Below are positions 1 to 7,261 of a DNA stretch of 13,963 nucleotides, piece after piece. The position numbers and the translations under genes were made by a program. The DNA is from an uncultured Collinsella sp. Its GTDB lineage: Bacteria > Actinomycetota > Coriobacteriia > Coriobacteriales > Coriobacteriaceae. A model generated the notes under the pieces. That model was not told the origin of the DNA. It did no database searches and saw nothing but the letters and a program-made list of their open reading frames with translations. Location: contig CALJNY010000271.1 in NCBI GenBank assembly GCA_937981515.1, forward strand, positions 1-13,963. Direction: 5' to 3'. Positions within the stretch are counted from its first letter, which is position 1. Each line of letters opens with the position of its first letter.

Positions 1-1
1 G

Positions 2-76
2 GCGCTCGCTCATATTGAGGGCGGCCGCTTTGTGATGGAGCTCGTCTTTCCGCAGGCGATCGGCGGTGTTCGATGA
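2..76 (+). CDS. truB: TruB tRNA pseudouridine-55 synthase, 3' end only
   Basis: Only the last 24 codons and the TGA stop (74-76) lie in the window. The translated tail runs ALAHIEGGRF...PQAIGGVR. This looks like the C-terminal end of TruB, which makes pseudouridine 55 in the T loop of tRNAs. The main support is context: truB directly upstream of ribF is a very common bacterial order. The stop overlaps the ribF start codon (ATGA at 73-76), so the two are probably translationally coupled. The fragment is too short to show catalytic residues, so the call rests on position and on a weak match to the family's C-terminal end. Confidence 0.6.
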   Translation, partial: ALAHIEGGRFVMELVFPQAIGGVR

Positions 77-1080
77 TGCTGGCGCCCCACGAGCTCGCGC
101 GTATCTTTTTCGCGGGTGAGTTGGATGAGGCCCGTATCGTTTCTGCCGATGCTTTTGATGGGTGCGAGTTCTTGGGTGCCGCGTCGATCGCCATTGGCGT
201 GTTTGATGGCGTGCATCGTGGGCACCAAGAGCTGATCGAAGCGGTTATTCGCGATGCACATGATCACGGCAGCAAAGCGGTCGTGGTCACCTTCGATCCT
301 GATCCGGACGTCGTGGTGAGTCCGTTGCCCGCCCAAAAATTGATGACGACGGCCGACCGCCTGCATGCCCTGGCTCAAACCGGGGTCGATGCGGTGGTGG
401 CCGTTCCCTTTACGTCCGCCGTGGCGGCACTCGACCATGTCGGGTTTCTGGCGCTGTTGTCGCGCGTTGTCGACATTCGCTCCATTCGTGTAGGTAGCGA
501 TTTTAGGCTCGGCCGCGGCGGCGCTTCGGGCGTTGCCGAGATGCGCGCCTGGGGCACTGAACGTGGGGTTGACGTTTACGGTCACGACCTGCTCTGCGTT
601 AACGGGCAGACCATCTGCGCCACGCGCATCCGCCATGAGCTGGGTCAGGGTCATGTGGAGCTGGCTGCCGAGCTTCTCGGCCGTCCCTATATGCTGCGCG
701 GCGTTGTGGCGGCTGGCCGTCACGAGGGCTCCGATATGGGCTTTCCCACGGCAAACATCCAGGTGCCCGACGGCATCCAAGTGCCTGCCGATGGCGTCTA
801 TGAGGGTCTGGTGCTGGTCGACGATACCGTATGGCCTGCTGCCGTTAACGTCGGCCTGCCGCCGACCTATGCCGATGATGCCGCCTCGGCGCATCTCGAG
901 GCCAACTTGATCGGCTATGCGGGCGACCTGTATGGCGCTTCCGTGTCGCTGGCGTTTACGCGCTGGCTGCGTCCGTCTCGCGTGTTCGATTCCCTGGACG
1001 AGTTGATCGCGACCGTCGAGGGTAATATCGACGATATCCGTCATAACTTGGGTGAGCAGGGGGTGAGTATCCGTGATTAG
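73..1080 (+). CDS. ribF: Bifunctional riboflavin kinase / FAD synthetase RibF
   Basis: Cytosolic enzyme that phosphorylates riboflavin to FMN and adenylates FMN to FAD. It has 335 aa, a normal length. The N-terminal nucleotidyltransferase half carries the signature GVFDGVHRGH at residues 42-51, the usual ATP-binding HxGH loop. The C-terminal flavokinase half starts near residue 200 and carries GFPTAN at 223-228, which binds nucleotide and Mg. The first ATG (73) overlaps the truB stop; a second ATG follows at once (76), so the exact start is uncertain by one codon. The end overlaps dnaG by 8 nt. One oddity: the family's second nucleotide-binding motif, normally SSTxIR, reads CATRIR (182-187) here. 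That could lower the adenylylation step or be harmless. The overall identification is secure. Confidence 0.95.
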   Translation: MMLAPHELARIFFAGELDEARIVSADAFDGCEFLGAASIAIGVFDGVHRGHQELIEAVIRDAHDHGSKAVVVTFDPDPDVVVSPLPAQKLMTTADRLHALAQTGVDAVVAVPFTSAVAALDHVGFLALLSRVVDIRSIRVGSDFRLGRGGASGVAEMRAWGTERGVDVYGHDLLCVNGQTICATRIRHELGQGHVELAAELLGRPYMLRGVVAAGRHEGSDMGFPTANIQVPDGIQVPADGVYEGLVLVDDTVWPAAVNVGLPPTYADDAASAHLEANLIGYAGDLYGASVSLAFTRWLRPSRVFDSLDELIATVEGNIDDIRHNLGEQGVSIRD

Positions 1081-2983
1081 CGATGAGGAAAAAGATCAGG
1101 TACGCGCGGCGTCAGACTTGGTTGCCATCGTGCAGGAAACGGTTGAGCTCAAGCCCCGCGGCCATGAGTTTTGGGGCTGCTGCCCCTTTCATGGCGAAAA
1201 GACCCCATCGTTTCACATTATCCCTGCTACGCAGGTGTGGCACTGCTTTGGCTGCGGCGAGGGCGGCGACGTTTTCACCTATATCATGAAGCGCGAGAAC
1301 CTGAGTTTTCCCGAGTCGATCCGCTATTTGGCTGATCGTGCGGGCATTGAACTGCACGATACCGGCGCGCAGCGCGATCGCGGCACCAAGCGTGCCCGCA
1401 TCTATGACCTGTGCGCCGAGACGGCCCAGTTCTACCACACCATGCTTATGCGCGGTAAGGACAGCCGTCCGCGTGAGTACTTTGCCAGCCGCGGTATGGG
1501 TGGCGATGTCTGTCGACGCTACTGCCTAGGTTTTGCGCCGGGTCGCAACGCGCTGGTATCGCACCTGTCGCAGGCGGGCTTTACCCCGCAGGAGATGATC
1601 GACGCTAACGTGGCCGTGAGCCGCGGACGCGGACAGCTTGCCGACCGTTTTTATGACCGCGTGATGTTCCCCATCTTTGATGAGCAGGGTCACAATATCG
1701 CCTTTGGCGGGCGCATCATGGGCGATGGGCAGCCTAAGTACCTCAACACTGCCGAGACGAGCGTGTTTCATAAAAAGCGAAACCTCTACGGCTTTAACTG
1801 GGCCAAGGAGTTTATCGTCGCGCAGGATACCGCCATCGTGGTGGAGGGCTATACCGACTGCATCGCCTGCTGGGAGGCAGGGATCAAAAACGTCGTCGCC
1901 ACGCTGGGCACGGCGCTCACGGAGCATCACGTAAAGACGCTAACCCGCTTTGCCAAGCGCATTGTGTATATGTTCGATGGCGACGCCGCCGGTCAAAAGG
2001 CCGCTCGCCGCGCGATTCAGTTTATCGAGCAGGATTCGATGGACCTGCGCTGCGTGGTGCTGCCCGACGGCAACGACCCCATGGAGTTCATCACGGCGCA
2101 TGGCGGCGAGGCACTTCAGGCGCGCATCGATGCCGCCGAGCCCCTCATGGACTTTGTGTACCGCTCGCTACAGGAGTCGAGTGACATTACCACGCCGGGC
2201 GGTCGTGCCAAGGCGCTCGAGGATGCGTTGACGCTCATCTATCCGCTGCGCGACAGCTATATGATCGACACGTACTTTATCCAGATTGCCGACCTGCTGG
2301 GTTTGGACCTGGAGACCGTGCGCGCCAGTTCGGGCCGCGTGTTTCGCGATGTCGCCAAGCGTGAGGATGCCGAGCGCCGGCGTGAGCAGAGCTACGAGCG
2401 TCAACGCGCGCAAGCTGAGCGCGCGGGCAGTGCGGGCGGTCGGGCGTCTGGTTTGCAGGGGACGTCTCGCGGTGCCTGGGCCGCGGGTGCGACGCCGCCG
2501 GTGTCCGCACCGGTCGAGGAGGACCCGTACGACTACGTTCCGCTTGATGCCTATGGGGCAGCGCCGGTGGAGGTCGACGAGGATCTGCCGCCAATCGATG
2601 TGCCGGCGGGGATGGAAAGCGCTGCGCCCGTTGCCGATAGCTCAAGCGCGGCGGCAGCTCCGTCGATGCCGATCGTTTTGACCGATCTGGAGCGGAAATC
2701 CCTGGCGGGGGAGCGCGAACTGCTGACCATGCTCACGAGCTATCCCGATTTGTTCCGCACGTATGCCGATCGCATTTGTTCTATCGAGTGGGTCGACCCG
2801 CGTCACGAGTCCATTGCGTGGGCCGTGCTGGCGACGCCGCCGGGAACCGATCCTGCGGCATGCATGGATGCGGCGCGCGCGGTGTGTCCCGAGGCGGCGT
2901 CGCTTGTCAGCGCCGGACGCATCTCGGCAACGAGTAAGCACCCGACCGAGACGAACATCGTCTTTATGCTCGATACGCTCTAG
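1073..2983 (+). CDS. dnaG: DNA primase DnaG, ending at an in-frame amber codon
   Basis: DnaG makes RNA primers at the replication fork and is recruited by the DnaB helicase through its C-terminal domain. The GTG start (1073) overlaps ribF by 8 nt and has a GGGGGTGAG ribosome site just upstream. The N-terminal CHC2 zinc finger shows C37, H40, C58 and C61. The catalytic core follows, with TOPRIM residues E258 (VVEGY) and DGD at 302-304. A low-complexity linker rich in Ala, Arg, Glu and Pro covers about 425-535. The helicase-binding domain starts near residue 540 (LTDLERKSLAGE). The frame stops at TAG 2981-2983 after 636 aa, but the same frame continues for 67 sense codons to a second TAG at 3185-3187. 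A full protein would be 704 aa. As written, the product lacks the end of the helicase-binding domain. It could be a real nonsense mutation, a strain variant or a sequencing/assembly error. Confidence 0.93.
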   Translation: MISDEEKDQVRAASDLVAIVQETVELKPRGHEFWGCCPFHGEKTPSFHIIPATQVWHCFGCGEGGDVFTYIMKRENLSFPESIRYLADRAGIELHDTGAQRDRGTKRARIYDLCAETAQFYHTMLMRGKDSRPREYFASRGMGGDVCRRYCLGFAPGRNALVSHLSQAGFTPQEMIDANVAVSRGRGQLADRFYDRVMFPIFDEQGHNIAFGGRIMGDGQPKYLNTAETSVFHKKRNLYGFNWAKEFIVAQDTAIVVEGYTDCIACWEAGIKNVVATLGTALTEHHVKTLTRFAKRIVYMFDGDAAGQKAARRAIQFIEQDSMDLRCVVLPDGNDPMEFITAHGGEALQARIDAAEPLMDFVYRSLQESSDITTPGGRAKALEDALTLIYPLRDSYMIDTYFIQIADLLGLDLETVRASSGRVFRDVAKREDAERRREQSYERQRAQAERAGSAGGRASGLQGTSRGAWAAGATPPVSAPVEEDPYDYVPLDAYGAAPVEVDEDLPPIDVPAGMESAAPVADSSSAAAAPSMPIVLTDLERKSLAGERELLTMLTSYPDLFRTYADRICSIEWVDPRHESIAWAVLATPPGTDPAACMDAARAVCPEAASLVSAGRISATSKHPTETNIVFMLDTL

Positions 2984-3187
2984 CTCTACACCATCAAACG
3001 TCGCATGCGAGCCGCGCAGGCCAAGTTGCGTCAGGACCGTTCTCTCGACGATGAGGCCCGTCGCGTGCTGACGATGCAGGCGGTACAAGATTCACAGCGC
3101 CAGCGCGAGCTCCAAAAGTCGATTGGTGGCGTGGCCGACCCGTTCCGTTTGATCGGTTTGGAGACCGCAGGTACCGATCAGGCCTAG
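2984..3187 (+). pseudogene. dnaG: Detached C-terminal end of dnaG after the amber codon
   Basis: These 67 codons continue the dnaG frame directly after TAG 2981-2983 and end at TAG 3185-3187. They begin LYTIKRRMRAAQAKLRQ and are Arg/Gln-rich, charged and helical in character. This fits the helical hairpin that ends the primase helicase-binding domain and contacts DnaB. There is no shift of frame, so a single base change at 2981-2983 would restore a 704-residue primase. CAG or GAG are the simplest ancestors. An internal ATG at 3005 has no visible ribosome site, so separate translation of this piece seems unlikely. That it was once part of dnaG is a strong inference from the unbroken frame and protein character; whether it is expressed cannot be told from the sequence. 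Confidence 0.8.
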
Positions 3188-3256
3188 ATGTTGTGGTCAA
3201 CCAGCGTATTCTCGCCTATATCCTGTCTTTATTTTGGGTATAGACGTTCATGTGTG

Positions 3257-3265
3257 TGCTAAAGT
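3257..3265 (+). promoter_or_regulatory. Possible extended -10 promoter for rpoD
   Basis: TGCTAAAGT fits an extended -10 element (TGn plus TAAAGT, four of six matches to TATAAT), 32 nt upstream of the rpoD start. No good -35 lies at 16-18 nt; TTGGGT at 3234-3239 is 20 nt away. The gap 3188-3297 holds nothing else I recognise. The call is weak. Confidence 0.35.
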
Positions 3266-3297
3266 ATTGAGTCCTGTGGACTACGAAGGGAGAATCT

Positions 3298-4638
3298 GTG
3301 CCAAAAAAGACTGAGAGCACGGGTACTGGGCTGGAATCCTACGTTGCAAAGCTCATGGGCAACGGCTCAAACAGGACTTCGGTAACCGAGGACGAGATTC
3401 AGGTCGCCCTGAAGGATATCGATGTCTCTGATGAGCAGCTCAACGCGGTGTATTCCGCGCTGCGCAACAGCGGCATCCAGATTATCTCCGCGAGCGGAAA
3501 CGACGACGCCCCGATGGCCGTCGACGATGACGATAACGATACCGACGATTTCGACGATGACGAGCACGATTCCGGCTCGCTTGACGATCACGAGCTTAAG
3601 ATGGCCCGCCAGGCCGATGCCGAGATGGGCTCTTCCAAGAGCAAGAAGAAGCGTACCGTGCGCACGTCTCGTTCGCGTTCGCGCGTGCGCGGCATCGATG
3701 CCTCCACGGTGATGCTGACCGGCGACCCGGTTCGTATGTACCTCAAGGAGATCGGTAAGGTCGACCTGCTGACCGCATCTGAAGAGGTCGATCTGGCCAT
3801 GAAGATTGAGGCCGGTCTCGAGGCTACCGAGAAGCTCGAGGCTGCCGATGCAGGCGAGATCGAGCTCACCCGCGCCGAGATGCGTCGTCTTACGCGTATC
3901 GAGAACGTTGGTCTTGAGGCCAAGCAGGCGCTCATCAGCGCAAACCTCCGTCTGGTCGTCTCCATCGCCAAGCGCTATGTCGGCCGTGGCATGCTGTTCC
4001 TGGATCTGATCCAGGAGGGCAACCTCGGTCTGATCCGCGCCGTCGAGAAGTTCGACTACCAGAAGGGCTTCAAGTTCTCCACGTACGCCACGTGGTGGAT
4101 CCGTCAGGCCATTACGCGCGCCATTGCCGACCAGGCCCGTACCATCCGTATTCCCGTGCACATGGTCGAGACCATCAACAAGCTCGTCCGCGTGCAGCGC
4201 CAGCTCCTCCAGGACCTGGGTCGCGACCCGACCCCTGAGGAGATCGGTGCCGAGATGGACATGAGTGCCGACCGCGTCCGCGAGATCCAGAAGATTTCGC
4301 AGGAGCCCGTGTCGCTCGAGACCCCGATCGGCGAGGAAGAGGATTCCCAGCTCGGCGACTTCATCGAGGACTCCCAGGCCATCGTTCCGCCCGATGCCGC
4401 CAGTTTCTCCATGCTGCAGGAGCAGCTCACCCAGGTGCTCGATTCGCTTGCCGATCGCGAGCGCAAGGTTATCGAGCTGCGCTTTGGTCTCGTTGACGGA
4501 CATCCCCGCACGCTCGAGGAAGTCGGTCGCGAGTTTGGCGTCACGCGCGAGCGTATCCGCCAGATCGAGTCCAAGACCCTGGCCAAGCTCCGCCATCCCA
4601 GCCGCAGCAGCAAGCTCAAAGACTACATCGAGTCTTAG
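3298..4638 (+). CDS. rpoD: Primary sigma factor RpoD (sigma-70)
   Basis: Main RNA polymerase sigma factor for housekeeping promoters, 446 aa. The GTG start is set by AAGGGAG (3286-3292), 5 nt upstream. Region 1.1 is visible at about 12-65. An acidic stretch (76-99, mostly Asp) and a basic stretch (114-131, Lys/Arg/Ser) follow, a linker style seen in actinobacterial principal sigma factors. Region 1.2 begins [13 protein letters not shown] near residue 140. Region 2 is very well conserved ([29 protein letters not shown]), with the -10 recognition and melting segment [13 protein letters not shown] around 259-271. Region 4 with the -35-binding helix-turn-helix ([19 protein letters not shown]) lies near 405-425. 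It stands alone between dnaG and a tRNA gene, and the group dnaG-rpoD is a classic macromolecular synthesis cluster. I see no defect. Confidence 0.97.
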   Translation: MPKKTESTGTGLESYVAKLMGNGSNRTSVTEDEIQVALKDIDVSDEQLNAVYSALRNSGIQIISASGNDDAPMAVDDDDNDTDDFDDDEHDSGSLDDHELKMARQADAEMGSSKSKKKRTVRTSRSRSRVRGIDASTVMLTGDPVRMYLKEIGKVDLLTASEEVDLAMKIEAGLEATEKLEAADAGEIELTRAEMRRLTRIENVGLEAKQALISANLRLVVSIAKRYVGRGMLFLDLIQEGNLGLIRAVEKFDYQKGFKFSTYATWWIRQAITRAIADQARTIRIPVHMVETINKLVRVQRQLLQDLGRDPTPEEIGAEMDMSADRVREIQKISQEPVSLETPIGEEEDSQLGDFIEDSQAIVPPDAASFSMLQEQLTQVLDSLADRERKVIELRFGLVDGHPRTLEEVGREFGVTRERIRQIESKTLAKLRHPSRSSKLKDYIES

Positions 4639-4640
4639 TA

Positions 4641-4668
4641 GTTACGGCGTTTTACCAAACGCCGTAAC
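4641..4668 (+). other. Perfect 12-bp hairpin just after rpoD
   Basis: GTTACGGCGTTT (4641-4652) and AAACGCCGTAAC (4657-4668) are exact inverted repeats around a TACC loop, two bases after the rpoD stop. No U-run follows, so it is not a textbook intrinsic terminator. It could protect the rpoD mRNA 3' end or act as a Rho-assisted or partial terminator. Confidence 0.7.
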
Positions 4669-4710
4669 TGGTCGACGCTGCGCGGACACCAGAGCGACAA
4701 CTTGTCATTC

Positions 4711-4752
4711 AAAGAGGACAGCATGACCAGAAGGTCTATGCCGTCCTCTTTT
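4711..4752 (+). terminator. Intrinsic terminator downstream of rpoD
   Basis: A long stem pairs 4711-4728 (AAAGAGGACAGCATGACC) with 4733-4751 (GGTCTATGCCGTCCTCTTT) around an AGAA loop, with one A-C mismatch and one bulged A. It runs into TTTT at 4749-4752. The stem is strong and the U tract short. It most likely ends the rpoD transcript, backing up the hairpin at 4641-4668. Confidence 0.7.
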
Positions 4753-4852
4753 CATGCCAATTTGTTCGCTCTGGTGCCCGCTCGCTGGCATTGTCAAAAC
4801 ATCGGCGTTTCCGTTGCTGGTGCCGGCAGTTAGGCCGTCCCCAAGGGATCAT

Positions 4853-4883
4853 GGCAAGAAAATTTCTTAAAAAAGTTCTTGCC
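4853..4883 (+). repeat. 8-bp inverted repeat upstream of and overlapping the tRNA promoter
   Basis: GGCAAGAA (4853-4860) and TTCTTGCC (4876-4883) are exact inverted repeats with a 15-nt A/T-rich centre. The right arm covers most of the -35 hexamer of the tRNA promoter. It could be an operator or an A/T-rich upstream element. Otherwise the rpoD-tRNA gap, apart from its two hairpins and this promoter, holds nothing recognisable. Confidence 0.45.
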
Positions 4884-4906
4884 CTTCGTCCAATCGTCCG
4901 TATAAT
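4879..4906 (+). promoter_or_regulatory. Sigma-70 promoter for tRNA-Asn
   Basis: TTGCCC (4879-4884) is followed after 16 nt by a perfect TATAAT (4901-4906). The expected transcription start is near 4913, about 24 nt before the mature tRNA 5' end. An A/T-rich stretch (4857-4875) lies upstream, where a polymerase alpha-subunit UP element would be. This is the best promoter in the window. Confidence 0.75.
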
Positions 4907-4936
4907 TAACTTCGTTGCTTGAGAGCACGCACCTAT

Positions 4937-5011
4937 TCCTCGGTAGCTCAATGGTAGAGCACGCGGCTGTTAACCGCGCTGTTGTAGGTTCGAGTCCTAC
5001 CCGGGGAGCCA
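4937..5011 (+). tRNA. tRNA-Asn (anticodon GTT)
   Basis: The cloverleaf folds completely. The acceptor stem is TCCTCGG (4937-4943) with CCGGGGA (5001-5007). The D arm is GCTC/GAGC. The anticodon stem is CGCGG/CCGCG around the loop CTGTTAA, with anticodon GTT at 4969-4971. The variable loop has 5 nt (CTGTT). The T arm is GTAGG/CCTAC around TTCGAGT. The discriminator is G and CCA is encoded (5009-5011). It reads the asparagine codons AAC and AAU. It is a single gene with its own promoter upstream and terminator downstream. Confidence 0.97.
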
Positions 5012-5017
5012 GGTTTT

Positions 5018-5047
5018 AAAACCCGTCGCTTATGCGGCGGGTTTTTT
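5018..5047 (+). terminator. Intrinsic terminator after tRNA-Asn
   Basis: AAAACCCGTCGC (5018-5029), loop TTAT, GCGGCGGG (5034-5041), then six T (5042-5047). One G-U wobble sits in an otherwise perfect stem, and the A-run opposite the T-run extends it. It begins 6 nt after the encoded CCA. Confidence 0.93.
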
Positions 5048-5143
5048 CATGCCGCGATCGCCGGTGGCGAACGTTACCGTATCAACATTTCGTGTCGAGG
5101 ATGTAATCGCGAACCCCATGGCCTTAACATGGCGCGGTCGTTG

Positions 5144-5149
5144 TAAAAT
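5144..5149 (+). promoter_or_regulatory. Possible -10 for the yloU-fakA-recG operon
   Basis: TAAAAT lies 57 nt upstream of the GTG start at 5207. The best -35 nearby is TTAACA (5124-5129, five of six matches), but the spacer is only 14 nt, so the pair is not convincing. A promoter is expected here because the tRNA terminator precedes it. I see nothing else in 5048-5194. Confidence 0.3.
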
Positions 5150-5194
5150 GTTGGAATGATTGCTCCCACGACATGGTGCCGCGAGCACCAAGAA

Positions 5195-5200
5195 AAGGAG
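5195..5200 (+). promoter_or_regulatory. Ribosome binding site fixing the yloU start
   Basis: AAGGAG sits 6 nt before GTG 5207. The frame is open back to ATG 5156, but that start would put this strong site inside the gene, so GTG 5207 is preferred. Confidence 0.8.
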
Positions 5201-5206
5201 ATTCTT

Positions 5207-5563
5207 GTGTCTGAGACTATTAACGGCAGCCTGAGCGTCTCGAACGACGTTATTGCCGATATTGCCGGTTATGCCGCGATGACGTGCTACGGCGTCGTCG
5301 GTATGGCCGAACAGCTGCAGGGCGCCGAGAGCGTGCGCCTGCTTGCCGGCCAGCGCCTCCGCAAGGGCGTGCTTGTTTCCGCCGACGAGAACGGCCTTAC
5401 GGTCGACCTTCACGTCGTGCTCGAGAACGGCGTCAACATGAAGTCCGTCTGCCACAATCTTTCGAGCTCCGTCGCCTTCACCCTGCAGGAGATCGCCCAA
5501 ATCGATCCCGCCAGCCTTAAGATCGGCATTCACATCGACGCGCTCAAGAGCCGTCTGAACTAG
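5207..5563 (+). CDS. Asp23/Gls24 family (YloU-like) protein
   Basis: Small cytosolic protein of 118 aa starting SETINGSLSVSNDVIADIAG. It has the family's pattern: a short beta strand, then an alanine-rich helix (VIADIAGYAAMTCYGVVGM, residues 12-30), then VDLHVVLENGVNM and a final helical part ending IHIDALK. Members of this family (formerly DUF322) include YloU of Bacillus and the alkaline-shock protein Asp23 of Staphylococcus, a cell-envelope stress protein. The molecular function of the short YloU type is not settled. It lies 27 nt before a fakA/yloV gene, the pairing seen in Firmicutes, which supports the family call. It is probably the first gene of the operon running to coaD. The family is recognised with good confidence; the function is not. 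Confidence 0.88.
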   Translation: MSETINGSLSVSNDVIADIAGYAAMTCYGVVGMAEQLQGAESVRLLAGQRLRKGVLVSADENGLTVDLHVVLENGVNMKSVCHNLSSSVAFTLQEIAQIDPASLKIGIHIDALKSRLN

Positions 5564-5590
5564 CATCCGAATACGGAGATTTCACCACTC

Positions 5591-7252
5591 ATGATTGCAA
5601 AGACCATTCGCACCTGTTTTCCGATCGCTGCGGCTGCCGTTTCCGAAAAGGCCGAGGAGATCAACAAGCTCAACGTCTTCCCCGTACCCGACGGTGACAC
5701 CGGCACCAACATGTCGCTCACGCTCGCCTCGGTGACCAAGGAGCTTTCCGCCCTTCCCGCCGATGCCGACATGGAGGCCATTGCTGGCGCCATTACCCAC
5801 GGCTCCCTGATGGGTGCTCGCGGCAACTCCGGCGTCATCACCTCGCAGATCTTGCGCGGCGTGGCCGAGGGCCTTGTCTCTGCCGATGAGCCCATTACGT
5901 CCGCCAATATCGCCTTCGCCTTCCGTCGAGCCGTCAAGGTTGCCTTCCAGGCTGTTCGTAAGCCCATCGAGGGCACAATCCTCACGGTCCTGCGTGATGT
6001 TTCGACGAAGGCAGACGAGTGCGAGAAGAAGAAGTTCTCTGCCGAGGATGCTCTCGACGCCATCGTCGTCGAGGCTTACCAGTCCGTCGCCCGCACGCCC
6101 GACCTGCTGCCCGTCCTCAAGGAGAACGGCGTGGTCGACTCCGGCGCCTTTGGCTTTGCCATCTTCTTGGAGAACTTTGTTGCCGCTGCCCTTGGCCGCA
6201 GCACCGTGGTCGAGGATTTCTCCGCTACGTTCGATTCCGCTGGCTCTGCCCGTGACGCCGCTCTTGACCGCGTGGAGATCGAGGCCAACGACGACTGGGA
6301 GGGCTCGGAGTTCCGCTACTGCAACGAGTTCCTCTTTAAGGCCGATGCCCCGTTTGACGAGGACGAGTGTCTGAAGTTCCTGGGCTCTATGGGCGACTGT
6401 GAGCTGCTCGTTGGTGCCTATCCCGACTACAAGATCCACGTGCACTCCAACACCCCCAACCTGGTGCTCGAGCACATGCTTCAGCTCGGTCAGATCTATG
6501 AGGTCTTTATCCACAACATGGAGATGGAGGCCCACGACCGTACCGCTAAGATTCACGAGGACCAGGAGAAGGCCGCCGAGCCCTCGAAGGCCCTGGGCTT
6601 TGTCGCCGTTGCCGCCGGCTCCGGCGAGGCCGACATCCTCAAGTCCCTTGGCGTTGACGTGATCGTCTCGGGTGGCCAGACCATGAACCCCTCGACCGCC
6701 GACCTGCTGGGCGCCGTCGACCAGGTCAACGCGACCTCGGTCATCATCCTTCCCAATAACGGCAACATCCGCATGGCTGCCGAGGCTGCCGCTTCTGCCT
6801 GCACCGACAAGAAGGTCGCCGTCGTTCCCACCAAGACCGTCCCGCAGGCCTTCTCCGCGCTGTTCGCGGTCCTGCCCGATTCCGAGCTCGAGGATGCTGT
6901 TGCCGCTATGGTCGACGCTATCAGCGAGGTTCGCGATGGCGAGGTCACTCGCGCCGTGCGCGACTCCAGCGCCTCTGACGGCTCGCCGATTCACTCCGGT
7001 GACGTCATGGGCATCATCGCCGGCTCCATCGACGTGGTCGGCTCCGACGTGAAGCAGGTCACGCTCGACTGTATCAACCGCATGCAGGAGGAAGAGGAGG
7101 GCGACGCGCTGACGATTCTGGCCGGCGAGGAGCTGTCCGACGAGGCCTTCCAGGAGATCGTCGACGCTATCGAGGAGGCTCAGCCCGATCTGGAGATCGA
7201 CGCCCATCGTGGCGAGCAGCCGCTCTATCCCGTGATCTTCTCGATCGAGTAG
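5591..7252 (+). CDS. fakA: DhaL-domain fatty acid kinase subunit (FakA/YloV family)
   Basis: ATP-binding catalytic subunit of the kinase that phosphorylates fatty acids held by a DegV-type FakB partner, giving acyl-phosphate for phospholipid synthesis. It has 553 aa, the family's usual size. The N-terminal DhaL (dihydroxyacetone-kinase L) domain has NVFPVPDGDTGTNM at 28-41, where the aspartates bind Mg-ATP, and GARGNSGV at 75-82. A middle domain (about 230-320) contains the family segment with NEFLFKAD and VHSNTPNLVLEH. The C-terminal domain (about 335-553) has VVSGGQTMNPST-like sequence and ends LYPVIFSIE. The start ATG 5591 has GGAG 12 nt upstream, rather far. It follows yloU by 27 nt and precedes recG by 9 nt, the yloU-yloV-recG order of Bacillus. 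No fakB lies in the window. The fatty-acid role is inferred from characterised Staphylococcus FakA. Confidence 0.9.
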   Translation: MIAKTIRTCFPIAAAAVSEKAEEINKLNVFPVPDGDTGTNMSLTLASVTKELSALPADADMEAIAGAITHGSLMGARGNSGVITSQILRGVAEGLVSADEPITSANIAFAFRRAVKVAFQAVRKPIEGTILTVLRDVSTKADECEKKKFSAEDALDAIVVEAYQSVARTPDLLPVLKENGVVDSGAFGFAIFLENFVAAALGRSTVVEDFSATFDSAGSARDAALDRVEIEANDDWEGSEFRYCNEFLFKADAPFDEDECLKFLGSMGDCELLVGAYPDYKIHVHSNTPNLVLEHMLQLGQIYEVFIHNMEMEAHDRTAKIHEDQEKAAEPSKALGFVAVAAGSGEADILKSLGVDVIVSGGQTMNPSTADLLGAVDQVNATSVIILPNNGNIRMAAEAAASACTDKKVAVVPTKTVPQAFSALFAVLPDSELEDAVAAMVDAISEVRDGEVTRAVRDSSASDGSPIHSGDVMGIIAGSIDVVGSDVKQVTLDCINRMQEEEEGDALTILAGEELSDEAFQEIVDAIEEAQPDLEIDAHRGEQPLYPVIFSIE

Positions 7253-7261
7253 GCTCTGCCC

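Noticed and set aside
10..1044. A 344-codon - strand frame opposite ribF
   Set aside because: Antisense shadow of ribF; no recognisable motif and no ribosome site that I can see.
2981..2983. Pyrrolysine or genome-wide amber recoding as the explanation of the dnaG TAG
   Set aside because: Several neighbouring genes end normally in TAG, and DnaG has no known use of pyrrolysine. A suppressor tRNA elsewhere cannot be excluded, but recoding is not the first explanation.
2950..3010. A frameshift rather than a nonsense codon at the dnaG break
   Set aside because: The coding sequence before and after the TAG is in the same frame, so no insertion or deletion is needed.
3367..4596. A 409-codon - strand frame opposite rpoD
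   Set aside because: Shadow of rpoD codon usage; repetitive Leu/Gly/Asp composition and no family resemblance.
4696..4706. GACAA-C-TTGTC palindrome between the two rpoD hairpins
   Set aside because: Only 5-bp arms, not placed at any promoter; can occur by chance.
4723..4833. Small + strand frame of 36 codons after rpoD, with GAGGA just upstream
   Set aside because: Its start and apparent ribosome site lie within the terminator stem 4711-4752, the spacing is only 4 nt, and the peptide has no recognisable character.
5156..5206. N-terminal extension of the YloU-like protein from ATG 5156
   Set aside because: A strong ribosome site (5195-5200) lies inside the extension at ideal distance from GTG 5207, and the extra residues do not resemble the family.
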